Source of the DNA: Effrenium voratum
Lineage: Eukaryota > Sar > Dinophyceae > Suessiales > Symbiodiniaceae
Assembly: GCA_963377175.1 (NCBI GenBank)
Contig: CAUJNA010003315.1
Span: 545,636-609,635 of the forward strand
Reading direction: 5' to 3'
Length of the DNA: 64,000 nucleotides
A model generated the notes under the pieces. That model was not told the origin of the DNA. It did no database searches and saw nothing but the letters and a program-made list of their open reading frames with translations. Of this stretch, positions 52,442-63,362 are shown piece by piece. Position numbers and translations under genes: made by a program. How positions within the stretch are numbered: position 1 is the first letter of the stretch; each line of letters opens with the position of its first letter.

Positions 52442-54598
52442 TCAGATCAACCGGCCAACCCATCTGAGCTTGCCGCGAAGCCCTTGCATTTGCAGGTCCT
52501 GAGCTAGCTCTTCCAGGAGCTTCACCCAAAAAAAAACGCAGGAGAGGTGAGGTGTTTTGTGACCCACTGCAGGTTTGGAGTTGCGTGGGGTTGGTGGGTT
52601 TGAGTTGGCCAGTCTTCAAAAACCAGGGATTGCCATGATTAGAACCTGGCTTTGCCTACAAAGCAAAGGGCATACACTTGTGAGCAACTCGTTCGTCGTT
52701 TACAGCTCGCAACCTAAGCGGGCCATGGGCATGCACAACTCAACTTTTGGGGTTGACCACCGGTGTGCTAGATAGACTTGCTGCTTCTCACCGTAAACCA
52801 TCCCATATGGTGTCCTTTAAGGGAATCCCTAGATGCATTCCCAACACCCTGGGTCAGTCAGCAAGTAGAAGGTCTAGAACAAATACAAGTACCCGTAAGT
52901 AATTACCCGTCGTCTTTGGGTCTCCCTTTGTGTAAATCAAGCTACAAGTATCCGTCGGTTGTCTTTTGTTGTTTTGGGCAAATGGAAAAACCGTCAGGTA
53001 GTGCGACGCTCGTCCACGACGTTGGATTCAAAAGGCTGGCGACTTACACCGCAACTCGCCCATGGACGTGGAGCACTGCGCATGAGTTCAGGGACTTCTC
53101 CCGCGTACTCGTCGCGTTCGATTCTATTTCTGTGTTCCCCTCAGCTTCTTTGGAGATCACGGGACTTTGTGCAAGAAGCAGAAAGTTTCCTGTAGGAAAC
53201 ACCCCCGAGCCTTCACAAGCCATCCGGAGGGTGAACATCCTGTCAATTGGTTGCTTGGATGGCTTTTGGATTTGGATTTAAACACCGCTTTAGAGGGTAT
53301 ATGGGTGTTTTTGTTCTTCTTGCTTTGAGTTTCGGGACCAACCCATGCTCTTCAGACCCAATGGCCAAGGGTTCTGGCAGGCTAAAGGGGGCCCAATACC
53401 AAAGTGTGTCTCCATGATTTTCACGGGTTCCCCTTTTGGGCTGGGTTTTACCAGGGGTTCCAAAAGAAAACCAAACAGTCTTGGGCTTGTCCTATGGGAC
53501 CAACCCACGTTCCACCTTGTGACTGGCTTGACCGGTCCACCCGGCGCCCAACCCCCCTCGTCCCAGCGGCTCCCACTCGCCGGCACACACCTGGCAAGTG
53601 TATCTCTTGAGGGAGGTAAGCTGTGCTTATTTGGAAGGAAAACCCAAGGGAAACCACCTATTTTGCAGCCTATGTCCAAGACACACCGGTTTATACGCCA
53701 GTGTGCCAGTAGAGGGCACAATTCCTTTCACGGGGGTGGTGAGTGCAGGGCATGCCTGAAGCAATGTCTTGATCGTTGTTGCACATGAATGACCAACTGA
53801 TAGGAGACCACCCAAAAGCCGATAGCTACCCAATCAACCAACCAACCGACCAAGCAAGCAAGCAACCAAGCAAGCAAGCAAGCAAGCAACCAAAGCAAAG
53901 CAAGCCAGGCAAGCAAGCCAGGCAAGCAAGCACACACACACACACACTAAAACCAAACCCCAAACACCACGCGCAAACACAGCATCCCAAGCACAAGCAG
54001 CAAGCACACCACAACAAACACAACGCCAAAGCGCGGAAAAAAAAGAAAGAAAAAACAAAAAACGCCTGGCCCCCTAAAGCAAAGCAACACAAAAGCACCA
54101 ATGCAACAAACAAGAAACGGCCCTCCTACTGGTGACCAGGCTGATTCCTTGCCATTGCACCAGGCCCTAAAACTTGGCCCCCTGGGAAACTCCCAAGATA
54201 ATAATAATGATTATTATCATCAAGTTATCAAACTCTTCTTCATCTTCATCTTCACTTGTCGACCCAGGAGACCCCGAGAAAAAAAGAAGAAACAAACACG
54301 CAAACAAACAAACAAACAAACAAACAAACAAACAAACGAACAGAACAAAACAAAACAAAACAAAACACAACAAACATACAAACAAACAAACAAACAAACA
54401 AACACACACACACACAAACAAACAAACAAACACACAAACAAACAAGCAAACAAACGCACAAACAAGCGAACAAGCAAACACGTAACACCCCGGGCAAATT
54501 TACATCCACGACCGGCCGGGTGGGTAACTGCCGGCTTCCGCGCCTCGAACTTGGCACTTTTGGGCACCCGCACGAAGGGCAGCTTGGACTGCGCCGGC
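52442..54598 (-). CDS. 3' end of a long gene: four in-phase exons with stop
   Basis: Exons 54529-54598, 53533-53590, 53048-53139 and 52442-52519. They read PAQSKLPFVRVPKSAKFEAR, KPA; VCAGEWEPLGRGGLGAGWT; EHRNRIERDEYAGEVPELMR, SAPRPWASCG; LLEELAQDLQMQGLRGKLRW, VGRLI, TGA at 52442-52444. Acceptors are present (gaagtcccag, acacttgccag, gaagctgag, ttttttgggtgaag); the third exon ends at a consensus GTAAGT, and all junctions agree in phase. Exon 3 is open in other frames and on the plus strand, so the phase chain is what supports it. Probably the end of the gene whose earlier exons lie at 56.5-62.9 kb. No domain recognised. Confidence 0.5.
53850..53945. repeat. (AAGC)n and (CA)n repeats
   Basis: AAGCAAGC tetranucleotides followed by a CA run. 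Confidence 0.85.
54298..54480. repeat. (AAAC)n microsatellite
   Basis: About 180 bp of AAAC variants; lies in the intron just downstream (minus strand) of exon 54529-54598. Confidence 0.9.
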
Positions 54599-54752
54599 CT
54601 GGGACTTCGAAAAACCTCTCTCCTAGCCGGGTCCATGACATTGAGATCCTGAAGGTTACCCTCCCACCAACTAACCTGGAAGCGCAAGGCCCTTTCCAAG
54701 AGAAAATTTGTCGGTCTGTGCACTTCCATGTTAGCTGGTGGGAGGGTACCCA

Positions 54753-54893
54753 TTGTGGATGGCTGCGACATCCGTTCGCACCACTTTGAAGCCATGGTTG
54801 AAACCAGAACGTTCGTTGGTATTTAGAGGAGAATCATCATTTTGCCAGGGCCCAAGAGTTTCTTAGGTGGTGCAGGATTTCGTCCATCCACAG
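54753..54893. mobile_element. Family D TIR element (longest copy)
   Basis: TTGTGGATGGCTGCGACATC ... GGTGCAGGATTTCGTCCATC, CACAG, then TA. Confidence 0.7.
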
Positions 54894-55439
54894 TATCGTA
54901 TCTCCTAGCCGGATCTATGTCATTAACATCCTGAAGATTACCCCAAATAAGAGAAACCACCATTTAGGGGTCTTGACAAGGAAACCAACAATTTTGGGGG
55001 AACCTCTAGAAGCTTAGGCAACGACCGGGATTCAAAAAAACGTTCGAGAAGAAATGAACTAAAAAGCTCACTTTGATGGATCTGGTACCCGGTTTCCTGC
55101 CGGGGTGTCCCAAACCCCAAGTACTGTCCATCGTAGGGTATTGTTCGGGTGGTCCTCGAATTAGACAAAGGCGTGTCTCAGATGGTGGAAAGCAAGCCAA
55201 AAGGACCGCCAAGCTGGAGTACCCTATGCCGCTTGGCGTGAAAGAAGCACCGCACGGTCCTTGGACCCTCCCAACAAAGCTCACACGTTTTGCTTGTCTG
55301 ATCCAAGGCAGGCACCTGTTTGCATGGCTTCAAGCGAAGTCACCCGGAGGGGGGTCCTTCATTGAAACATCCATATGTTAAAGGCGGAATCTGCGACACC
55401 CGCAATTACCCCCTAGCTTCTGGGTTCGCTCACCACTCA

Positions 55440-55590
55440 TGGCAGGGGCATTCCCATGGGTTCGCCCCAGGAGTCGGAAAGTAAACCTAAATCTACCTTG
55501 GGTCTTTCAGCCGCGATCAAGGCACCGGGGTATGACCACATGGAGCTGCTCGTCGTCATCCAGTGGTCGGCAAGTCAGCGTCTTCATGCC
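55440..55590. CDS. Exon-like block, strand undecided
   Basis: Plus strand has acceptor ttgggtctttcag then AIKAPGYDHMELLVVIQWSA. Minus strand reads TLTCRPLDDDEQLHVVIPRC, LDRG and a stop. Both are plausible. Confidence 0.3.
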
Positions 55591-56489
55591 TTAGCCGGCG
55601 AATCGGTGGCTGCGGATGGACAAGGTCCACCGGTTGGTGGGCGACCTCTCCCAGTATTCATAAGATTCCGTCCATGTTTTGCAGGATTGCGGCCATCAGC
55701 ACAGGGGATTCTAGAATCCCCCTCCCCCCAACCCCCGTCCTGCGGCTGCCTCTAAGTAAGGCCTTGATAGGGCATAGTGATCTTAGGAATGCTGCAACCC
55801 CATCTCCAGTAGTTGACAAGCTCCAGCACCGAAGTGGAAGCCCTTTCTTAGAAGAAACCGACTTTCATTTCTATGGGGCTGGCAGTCATAGAAATACAAG
55901 GGCTGGCCGCTCCTCTCAGGAGAGATAAGCCACGGCAAAGTCCGTCTGGCACCCCTTTTTAAAAGCCTCTTGCTTGGCTTCTCCCAAATATTTGGCCTCC
56001 GAGCCGAGATGGTCCTGGAACCTGCATGGGCAGCGTCCCCGAAAACTTCCCACGACATGCATCCTGAATCCCTAGAGGTGAACCACTACAAAGGGAACCC
56101 CTTCCTCACATACCTCAAAGGACGAAGATTTGCCTTTGAACAACCCAAAGTCCTCTAAGTCGATGTTGGCCCCCGACCCTTAGGCATAGGAAAAACTATG
56201 TGGAGATAGCCGCTGTAACCCCCAACCCCCACCCAAATCATGAGTTGCGCCCCGCAGTTGGCATGCAAACCTGGTGAACCACCTACCATCCGCATGATTT
56301 GGTCCAACCGCAAAAAACAAGAATGGCTTTGTTGAAAGGGGAGTAGGTAGAAGGGGGGGTATTCTTTTTTTTGTTTATTCCTCAGGGAGCCTTAGGGAAC
56401 CTATTTTGTTTTTTGGGGGCATTTTGAGAGCTCCTTTCGGGTTCCTAGGGTTCTCTAGCCTTAGGAACCCTCCCCCCCTCCTCCGACAC

Positions 56490-56602
56490 CCGACTCTGCC
56501 GCGTCGCAGGTGAGGTACACCCAGTCCCAGGGAGGCGCATGCTGCCGCGTCCAGTCCAGCAGCGCCCCGTCCGCACGGGCCTTCAACTTGCCCCACCTCA
56601 GA
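56490..56602 (-). CDS. Exon, unknown protein
   Basis: Acceptor aactgagttgcag, then LRWGKLKARADGALLDWTRQ, HAPPWDWVYLTCDAAESG, ending at GG|GTGTCGG. Strong bias. Tryptophan-rich 'PWDWVYLTCD' looks like a beta strand within an enzyme core, but no family is assigned. Not in phase directly with 57843-57897 or 54529-54598, so small exons are missing on both sides. Confidence 0.5.
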
Positions 56603-56779
56603 CTGCAACTCAGTTCAGCTTCCCCCTTCAGTGAATTGCAATCTTGAATGTGCAGCCTCTGACCTAGGCAAAGGTGACCAATTTTGGCCCGTCCTTGTGG
56701 GGGCAAGTATCTCAACTACTGCTTAGCAGCCGAGATTAGACATCAACAACGTTTGGCTCCAATTTTGGAGGCGGATCCC

Positions 56780-56880
56780 TCTAATTGGTAACTTGGTTGA
56801 TTGGTTTGGTGGTTAAGGATTGGTTTGGTGGTTAAGGGGTGGTTTGGTGGTTGAGGAGTGGTTTGGTGGTTTAGGGGCTC
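56780..56880. repeat. GGTTTGGTGGTT tandem repeat
   Basis: A unit of about 22 bp (ttggtttggtggttaagga) repeated four to five times. The same motif, often as CAAACCACCAATCCAAACCA, is scattered through the window (29.75-29.86, 34.07-34.14, 35.39-35.56, 47.53-47.61, 57.06-57.14, 58.86-58.93, 59.53-59.58, 63.57-63.61 kb). Confidence 0.75.
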
Positions 56881-56992
56881 CTTACATTATACACCTGAGC
56901 AGCGCCTTGTAATTCAATGGTGGCGCCCCTTTAGTTTGCTGGAAAAAGCCATGTTTCAAATGGTTGCAACATGTATCTTTTAAGGAGCCCTG
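56874..56992. mobile_element. Family B TIR element
   Basis: GGGGCTCCTTACATTATACA ... ATCTTTTAAGGAGCCCTG. Confidence 0.75.
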
Positions 56993-57842
56993 GTAAATAT
57001 ATCAACAGTTGATTTGGGGAATTTCACTGACCCCGCAACCCCTGCAAATCGTCAGCTTCTTGGTGGTTCAGGGGTGGTGTCCCATTCCCCCCCTCTCCAA
57101 GACGCCCCCCAAACCACCAATCCAAACCACCAATTCAGGCTTACCTGAAAACTGGAACTCAGTTGCCCCAAAAAAACAGAGATACATGGTGACCATCTTT
57201 TGTAGAAGGCGCGGTCTGGTTTGCGAAAATTCCAAAACCCTGTTCTGACCATACGTGGCCTTTTGGGAAAATTGTGCGGTTTTCCTGGCAGGCTATGAAA
57301 CAACCAGGTCAACCAGGAATCGCCATCCATTTCTTTAAACAACCGAAAAGGACACCTATGACTGTAACTCTTGAGAGGTGGGTGAACGAAATGGCTGCCT
57401 TAACTAAGTCATTCAGAACTTGGACCAGGTTCCCTAGATTTGAAAAAAGAACCCGAAACGGCAAAACATATGGATTGCTGAGCAATACCCCCGGTTGAAT
57501 TCCTTGTACCTCTTCAGAATGGGGCGTAGCAACAAATTTACCGATCGCTCCGACAATCTGTCAGTACCAAAGAAAAAGGTGATCGAGCCATCGCCAAAAA
57601 AAAGCGAAGAAAGCGGTCTGCTCTGGCAGTCTGATCTGGCAGTCTCAGTTCAGTGGATTCCACACGGAGAATCGAGGTTTTATATTGCATGTCGCACCTG
57701 TGGCTTAGCTTGCCCTTTAAACCTTTTGCCTTGTTTTCCTTCAACTAGAAACAAATTAGCTGTTTGAGGGGGTCTAAGTCTGGTCAAGAAGAGTGCTGAA
57801 AGCAGATGTTGTCTTGAGAGAACGCCCTTGTGTCTGACCGAC

Positions 57843-59766
57843 CTTGCCCGAGGCACAGGGCCTCGCCGTACTTTGCGGCATCGACGTAGAACCCGTCCTG
57901 CTAGGTTGATCCCCCACTACATGAACGAGGTTTTGGTCGCAAGTAATTAACATGGAACCCGCCAGCAGGTCCCTTTCAAAGGAAAATGGTCTTCCAGGCC
58001 ACCCCCCTCCCCCTGTCAAGTTCCGTCTTGATTGGCGGGAGGATCAGGTGCCCACTCATTTCAATTAGTACCACAAAATCGATCGCATCCAAAGCGTACC
58101 CTGGAGCTTTGTGCAAAAGGATGTTACAATGACGAGGATCTTACATGGCTCTCCAGAGTTTCCTGCATACCCTGGCGTACGACTCTATAAGACGCTAATA
58201 GCTTATGGCTCTTATAGAGGCATACAAAAGGATCCCGGTTCCAGTCAAAGGGGTACCTGATTTGTTCCCTTGACCTGACCAAAATACTCAGAAACAAAAG
58301 GTTAATCGTTTGGAGCATGACAGAACATAGAACAATAACTGGAAAACAGGTCGACTCGCTGACAAGCAAGGGACATATCGACCCCCCTCCCAGCAGAGCT
58401 TCCTTGATCATGGCCTGACAATTCTTGCCCCCGCCATCGACAAAGGCATCTGAGAAGTACCTCGCTACTGGATCCGCAGGTAGCAAAGTTTCAAGGACAT
58501 CATCAGATCGCCCAAACCACTACCCCAACTTGCTTGTCTGATGCCAGGCAGACCCAAAAGCGCTTGCGGATGTTCACGCCATCTCCGCTCTCCAAAGGGG
58601 TATATGTCCATAAAGTGTGTTTCTGATATGCTGTCCGGTTCCTCCAAGCCATTACCCCTAGGGTCGCCCCAAAGCCAGTACCCTGAGGCTAATTAGGGTT
58701 TGATGAGATACACCGCAACTAGCAAAGCCACTGCGCCGTCACTCCGCAAAGGCTTGCACCGTTTTGGCCGGTCCCTTACCATCTTTCCAACATGAAATGA
58801 AGCTCTTCGCAAACGTGCGCCTTCAAAAGGTCACCTTGCCCTGATTCATGCATGGTGAGGTTAGGGGTGGCTCCCTTTACCCAGGGCAATTGGTTCAAAT
58901 GCCCGAACCAACCAATTCAAACCTGCCTGAAAAGGTGATGGTTGACTCGCCCAAAAGGCTGGGTGCAGTTCCCAAAGGATCCCAAAGGTGCTGTTGGAAA
59001 TGGCCTCTGGCAGCTTCTTCGCCATGTTGTTATGTTCCCCTTACTTCTGTTTTTTGGGTAAGAGCTGCACAGAAAACCAAGTGAACAAAGAAACAAAAGA
59101 GGGTGTATGCGTCAGGTTGTGCAAAGTATGCTCCCCCCGAAAAGCTGTGCTCAATGTTGCCACGCGCCATAGGGCCCCATGATTAGCAACCAAACGTATA
59201 TCACAGGACAACTTGCCCTCACCCCCGTCCCTCGCTTCTGAAAAATGAGGCCATATTCAGGGGGGGGGAAGTGGGGTGGGATCCTCTGAATATGGACGCA
59301 ATGGAACCCTCATGGCCAGCCAATCCTCCGGCGAAATGCCGGCGAGCTACACGGCCATATTCAAAAACAGACCCTCAGGTGGTTCCTCAAACCAGGGGTA
59401 TCCCAAAAAAGTTTGGGGTTAGTTTCTCTGTGGCTTCCATGGCTTAGTTTCCATTAGTTCTTTTTGCTTGGTTTTCCATGTGGGCCGGCTCCCTTTGGGT
59501 TTCCATGGCCCTTTTTAGATACCAAGAGGGGTGCGTGGGTTCAAATCCACAAATCACCAGTCCAAACCACCAATTTTAAGGGTTGCCTGATTAAAAAGTT
59601 CCCCCGAAGCAACGAAAAACACTTGGGGGAGTGAAGCCGGGCCGCTGGCGGTAGTTGGACTCCGTCTTCTGCCCGTGGTGGGAGATCGCCCCCACCGAGC
59701 TCACAGCACTATCGGCGTCGCCCCCATCGATGGCCCAGGCATGGCCCCGGGGCAGGATGGTGACAC
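57843..59766 (-). CDS. Four in-phase exons of the long gene, unknown protein
   Basis: Exons 59623-59766, 58947-59039, 58530-58630 and 57843-57897. They read TILPRGHAWAIDGGDADSAV, SSVGAISHHGQKTESNYRQR; EHNNMAKKLPEAISNSTFGI, LWELHPAFWA; YQKHTLWTYTPLESGDGVNI, RKRFWVCLASDKQ; DGFYVDAAKYGEALCLGQ. Junctions A|GG, A|CA and phase 0 agree; acceptors are gatgtgcagctcag, cagaagtaag, ggaaccggacag and ttgatcaacctagcag. The first and last exons have very strong bias. 'GHAWAIDGGDADS' and 'DGFYVDAAKYG' resemble pieces of known families but not enough to name one. A further block at 58364-58464 (RYFSDAFVDGGGKNCQAMIK) is protein-like but does not fit the phase. Confidence 0.5.
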
Positions 59767-59809
59767 CTGAGCTGCACATCTGCCATACATCTGCCATACC
59801 CACCTATAT

Positions 59810-59970
59810 ACATACATATCCATCTGCATACATATATATATATACACACATACAAACATGTACACTTGTGTATACAGTTGTATCACAAGTTGTATCTATG
59901 TGTATAATTATATATCTACCTATCTATAATATATATATATATTTGTATGTATGTGTGTGTGTGTGCGCGT
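59810..59970. repeat. (TA)n/(TG)n microsatellites
   Basis: Mixed TA, CATA and TG repeats. Confidence 0.85.
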
Positions 59971-60659
59971 TTCTGTTTTGTCTGGGGAATCTGTGGTCAC
60001 CATTTAGATGGGTGTTCATGCCCACCAACCGCCACCAACCACTTGGGAGGGTATTCTGCATTAAAGTAAAGTGCACGGCAGGGAGCCCTGTTTGGGTTTG
60101 ATGTTCACCTGCAGGGGGTACATAACCACAGTAGGTGACTCATACAAACACCTCTATACGTACATAGTTTTGTGTGCATGTATGATTTTAAATTGTCCGA
60201 TTCCGATACATGTAATTAGGAATGGTTGTTTGGGGGTGGACACTCCTGCAGAGTTCCCTTTTGAGCGGTCTGCATTTGTCAGGGCGGTCCGTTTAAATCT
60301 TTGATACTTGGCATGCATATACAAAGGGTTACACAACAACATACCTGGATCTTCCAAGGCGTGCACTTCTCCATGCCTTCTCACGAAATGCGGCTTGTTC
60401 TGACAGACATCTGTTTGTGTTTCCAGGCACTTGTGCAACCACCCCCTTTTTCGGTTCATGTGCATGCATCCTCGGATTGCGCATGCTCCCAGAAAGTGTT
60501 CGATTTAAACCTTTTAAAATTCTTTCTATTTCACTGGGGCCTGCGGTTTGGCTTTCGCGGGGATTCTATAGGACACCCGGACACCCCTCTTTACCACTTT
60601 GTATTGTCAGTGTGTCAGGGTTTAATGCGCTGCTCACTCAACCAACAACCCACAACCCA

Positions 60660-60710
60660 CAACCAACAACCAACAATCAACAACAGCAGCAGCAACAACA
60701 ACAGGCGGAT
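60660..60710. repeat. AAC/AGC simple repeat
   Basis: CAACCCACAACC and CAACAGCAGCAGCAAC repeats just before an exon-like block. Confidence 0.7.
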
Positions 60711-60750
60711 TCCTCTAAGAAAGGCACGGTGCTCGCCTGCAACTTTCCAG

Positions 60751-60804
60751 CGCCGCGGCGCGCCCATCACCAGCCTGGCGAACATGCGCCGGATTCAATG
60801 GAAG
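60751..60804. CDS. Small exon-like block, strand undecided
   Basis: On plus it has acceptor tgcaactttccag, reads RRGAPITSLANMRRIQWK and ends at GAAG|GTTTCA. On minus RRMFARLVMGAPRRWKVAG would feed in phase into exon 59623-59766, but no acceptor fits its start. Confidence 0.35.
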
Positions 60805-61803
60805 GTTTCAGGGCTTGGCTTATTGGACCCCCCAAATGGTTTCCACTTTCCCTTTAAAACAATCCCACAAATGGAGGTGAAGCCCTGCTCTCCTTCCATC
60901 TCTGGACCATTTTAGCTTCTCTACGTTGCATGTTAGTGGGCAGGAGGGTAATTTAACGCAGACTCAACCAAACCATGGTAAAAGGATCCCTTGTTCCCCT
61001 ACCCTCCCACGTTGCCGTGGCACCCGACTCGACAAAGGGCCCCTTGAAGACGAAATGTATCTTCCATGGACCCCTCCCCCCACCCACGGATGCTAATGTC
61101 GAGGAACAGCAATTGTTATGAATCAGGGAAACCAACGAGAACAGAAATTTGGCATGCCTTGAAGAGGAAATGTGCACTTTCAGTGGGCCACAGTTGCTTG
61201 GAAACTACGGTCCTAATCAACATTTCTCCTATCCGCCTCACATCTATTTGCATGTGCAGGGCAATTTAATGCTGACGGACAAACCTGACTCACAAGGGCG
61301 CTGTTAAGTGGATCATCCCCTCCAGGCCCTGCAGGCCACAAACTGAGGGGTTTACTAATCCGACATAGATCTGCAATGGTAGTGCTTTGGGGATGTCTGG
61401 AACCCAAAAACAACGCCCGCAGGAATTCCAGCACCCATCTCCATGGGAGCCAGTCAAAACTCCTTATATTGCCTATCATGGCTCCCTTGACAGGAATCAT
61501 ATTGGTTTTTCCGATCGGAGTCCTGTAAGCAGATGGTGCTGGCCTCGTTCAGGACCAAACTCAGCAAGTGGTAGGTTAAAAGGAATCTCTGACTTTGTCC
61601 CCAAGAAAGGGTCACAACACTTGGGTACTGTAGATCCCCGAGCCAAAAATTAAACTTTTTGCTGGTTAAAGGGACATATGAGGGGAATCCAAAAGTCAAA
61701 GCCTAAAGATCCAACCCAATGGCAGGTAAAGAACAATGATCCCAGTTTTGGCCCACTTCTACAAAAAGGTCAGATCCGGTCGATCCGCAAAAACTGATTT
61801 GAC

Positions 61804-62871
61804 CGCGCGGGCCTGGTGCAGGCTACGTAGGCAAAGTACTCGTCCATGGTGTTCCGGTCGCTGCCCAGGCCGCTCCAGTGCTCCTCTTAAAGCACCGGAA
61901 ATGGGGGAAGCCCTGGGAGCATGAACACATAGTGTGTCCTAAAAACACAGTCCAGGGCTTCATCCATACCAATTGGTGCAGATGTTTGTCCTTTTATCGT
62001 ATTGCAAGCGGAAAAGGACAAGTCACAAGAGGTGGGGTGATACGCATGTTGTTCATTCTAAGTGTGACAAGCAGTGTTTCTAAGGTTCCCAACATGTGTT
62101 CAGGGTCATTTCCCTAGTCACTGTTTGGAGGCTGAGGATGTCATTTGTTCAGCTCTTCGCTGTGCCGCGACCGTATTCAGCTGGTTTGAAAGGAGTACGG
62201 ACACCACCTGCTGGTGCTCAGGGAATGACTTGGAATTATCCCGACAAAAACCATCCCCTTGTAACTTCCTTTGGGGAAATCCTTAGGTTCTTTCCCAAAC
62301 CTCGGTGGATTCCCGGCTGACCAGCAAGAAAATTGTTCTACTTGGTACTTGGTATGAGCATCGAAGTCAGAACAGCGCGTAGTTGACACCCTTGATTTGA
62401 AAGCAGGCACAAAATAAAGCGCAGCTAGAGAGGTCATGGGCTCAGCATGTTTCTCAAAGCACTGACAAACACACACACACACAATCAGACTCAAACACAA
62501 GCCGCATGCTTAGGCTTACAAGTGAATGTCATATGTTTTCCCTAAACATCACCAACTACCAAAGTAACCCCCCACTTGGAGGCTTGCTCTCATACACATC
62601 GGGGACCTCCCAAAAGGTCGGGTGTCCTCAAAAAAATGTTTCAACCATGTTTTCCCAAAAATCGATCAAACAAAGAAAAAAGGAAAAACAAAACAAAAAC
62701 AAAAAACACGCTCCACTGCACCTCCCCTCCGAACCCACAAACCCCCGAACCCCCCCCCCGAAACCCGCCGGCGCCGCTTCGCCGCTTCCGCCTTGCAGGG
62801 CTTCTCGTTCTTCAAGCCCAGGGCGCGCAAGAGGTGCAAGTGGATGGCCCCGTTGTCCGAGGAGTGGTAGC
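61804..62871 (-). CDS. Two in-phase exons of the long gene, unknown protein
   Basis: Exon 62765-62871 (acceptor ggatctttgag) reads YHSSDNGAIHLHLLRALGLK, NEKPCKAEAAKRRRR and ends in phase 0 at GG|GTTTCG. Exon 61804-61883 (acceptor ctttaagag) continues EHWSGLGSDRNTMDEYFAYV, ACTRPA and ends at CG|GTCAAATC. Third positions are almost all G/C. The basic KRRRR run could be a nuclear signal or a linker. No family recognised. At least one exon is missing before 59766. Confidence 0.6.
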
Positions 62872-62997
62872 CTCAAAGATCCGGAGGCAGGAAAAACACG
62901 GGGCCACTGGGGTTTTCGAAGGGCGCCAGGTGTTCTATGCTTTTAAAAGGGAAACCGAAGGAGCAAGCATATCCATTTTGGAGTCCCCTATGTTAAA

Positions 62998-63125
62998 CAG
63001 GGATCCTTACATTATACACCTGAACATTGCAACTTGTAAATGGTAATTGTTTCCATTCTTTATTTTGGTGTTGAAAAAGCCACATGTGCTAAATCTGCAA
63101 CATGAATCTCTTTTAAGGAGCCCTG
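62998..63125. mobile_element. Family B TIR element
   Basis: CAGGGATCCTTACATTATAC ... CTCTTTTAAGGAGCCCTG. It lies upstream of exon 62765-62871. Confidence 0.75.
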
Positions 63126-63150
63126 CTTAACTGGTAGCCTTTACTCAAAT

Positions 63151-63250
63151 GGCTGTGGGTCAAAACCCTGTACCCCTGGTGAACATCAACATAGGTGGCA
63201 AATGGATGTTCATCTACCCCAAAATGGAGCCATAGGTTATGCCCCACGCC
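63151..63250. mobile_element. Family H TIR element
   Basis: GGCTGTGGGTCAAAACCC ... GGTTATGCCCCACGCC with CAAAT on both sides. It sits 26 bp from the family B copy, in an element cluster with family I at 63256-63362. Confidence 0.65.
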
Positions 63251-63255
63251 CAAAT

Positions 63256-63362
63256 GCCCAGTGGATGTCCATGGGAAAAAAGAATCGGCATTTTTTTGGT
63301 TGCTTGACGACAAAGGGGAGCCCTTCCCAAAACAGGGAAGAAAGGGCACTGGGCAACTGGGT
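63256..63362. mobile_element. Family I element
   Basis: GCCCAGTGGATGTCCATGGG ... GAAGAAAGGGCACTGGGCAA. Confidence 0.6.

Noticed and set aside
54101..54795. Long lysine/threonine/asparagine-rich frames on plus and C/L/V/F-rich frames on minus
   Set aside because: Mostly translation of the AAAC microsatellite; only 54529-54598 has exon properties.
57843..57897. SET-domain motif (DGFYVDAAKYG)
   Set aside because: The SET motif continues with N..RF.NHSC; here the frame continues EALCLGQ, so similarity stops too early.
59623..59766. Signal-peptidase-like box (LPRGHAWAIDGGDADS)
   Set aside because: Only GH.W and DG/D agree; the Ser-Asp-Ser-Arg part and the catalytic lysine region are absent from neighbouring exons.
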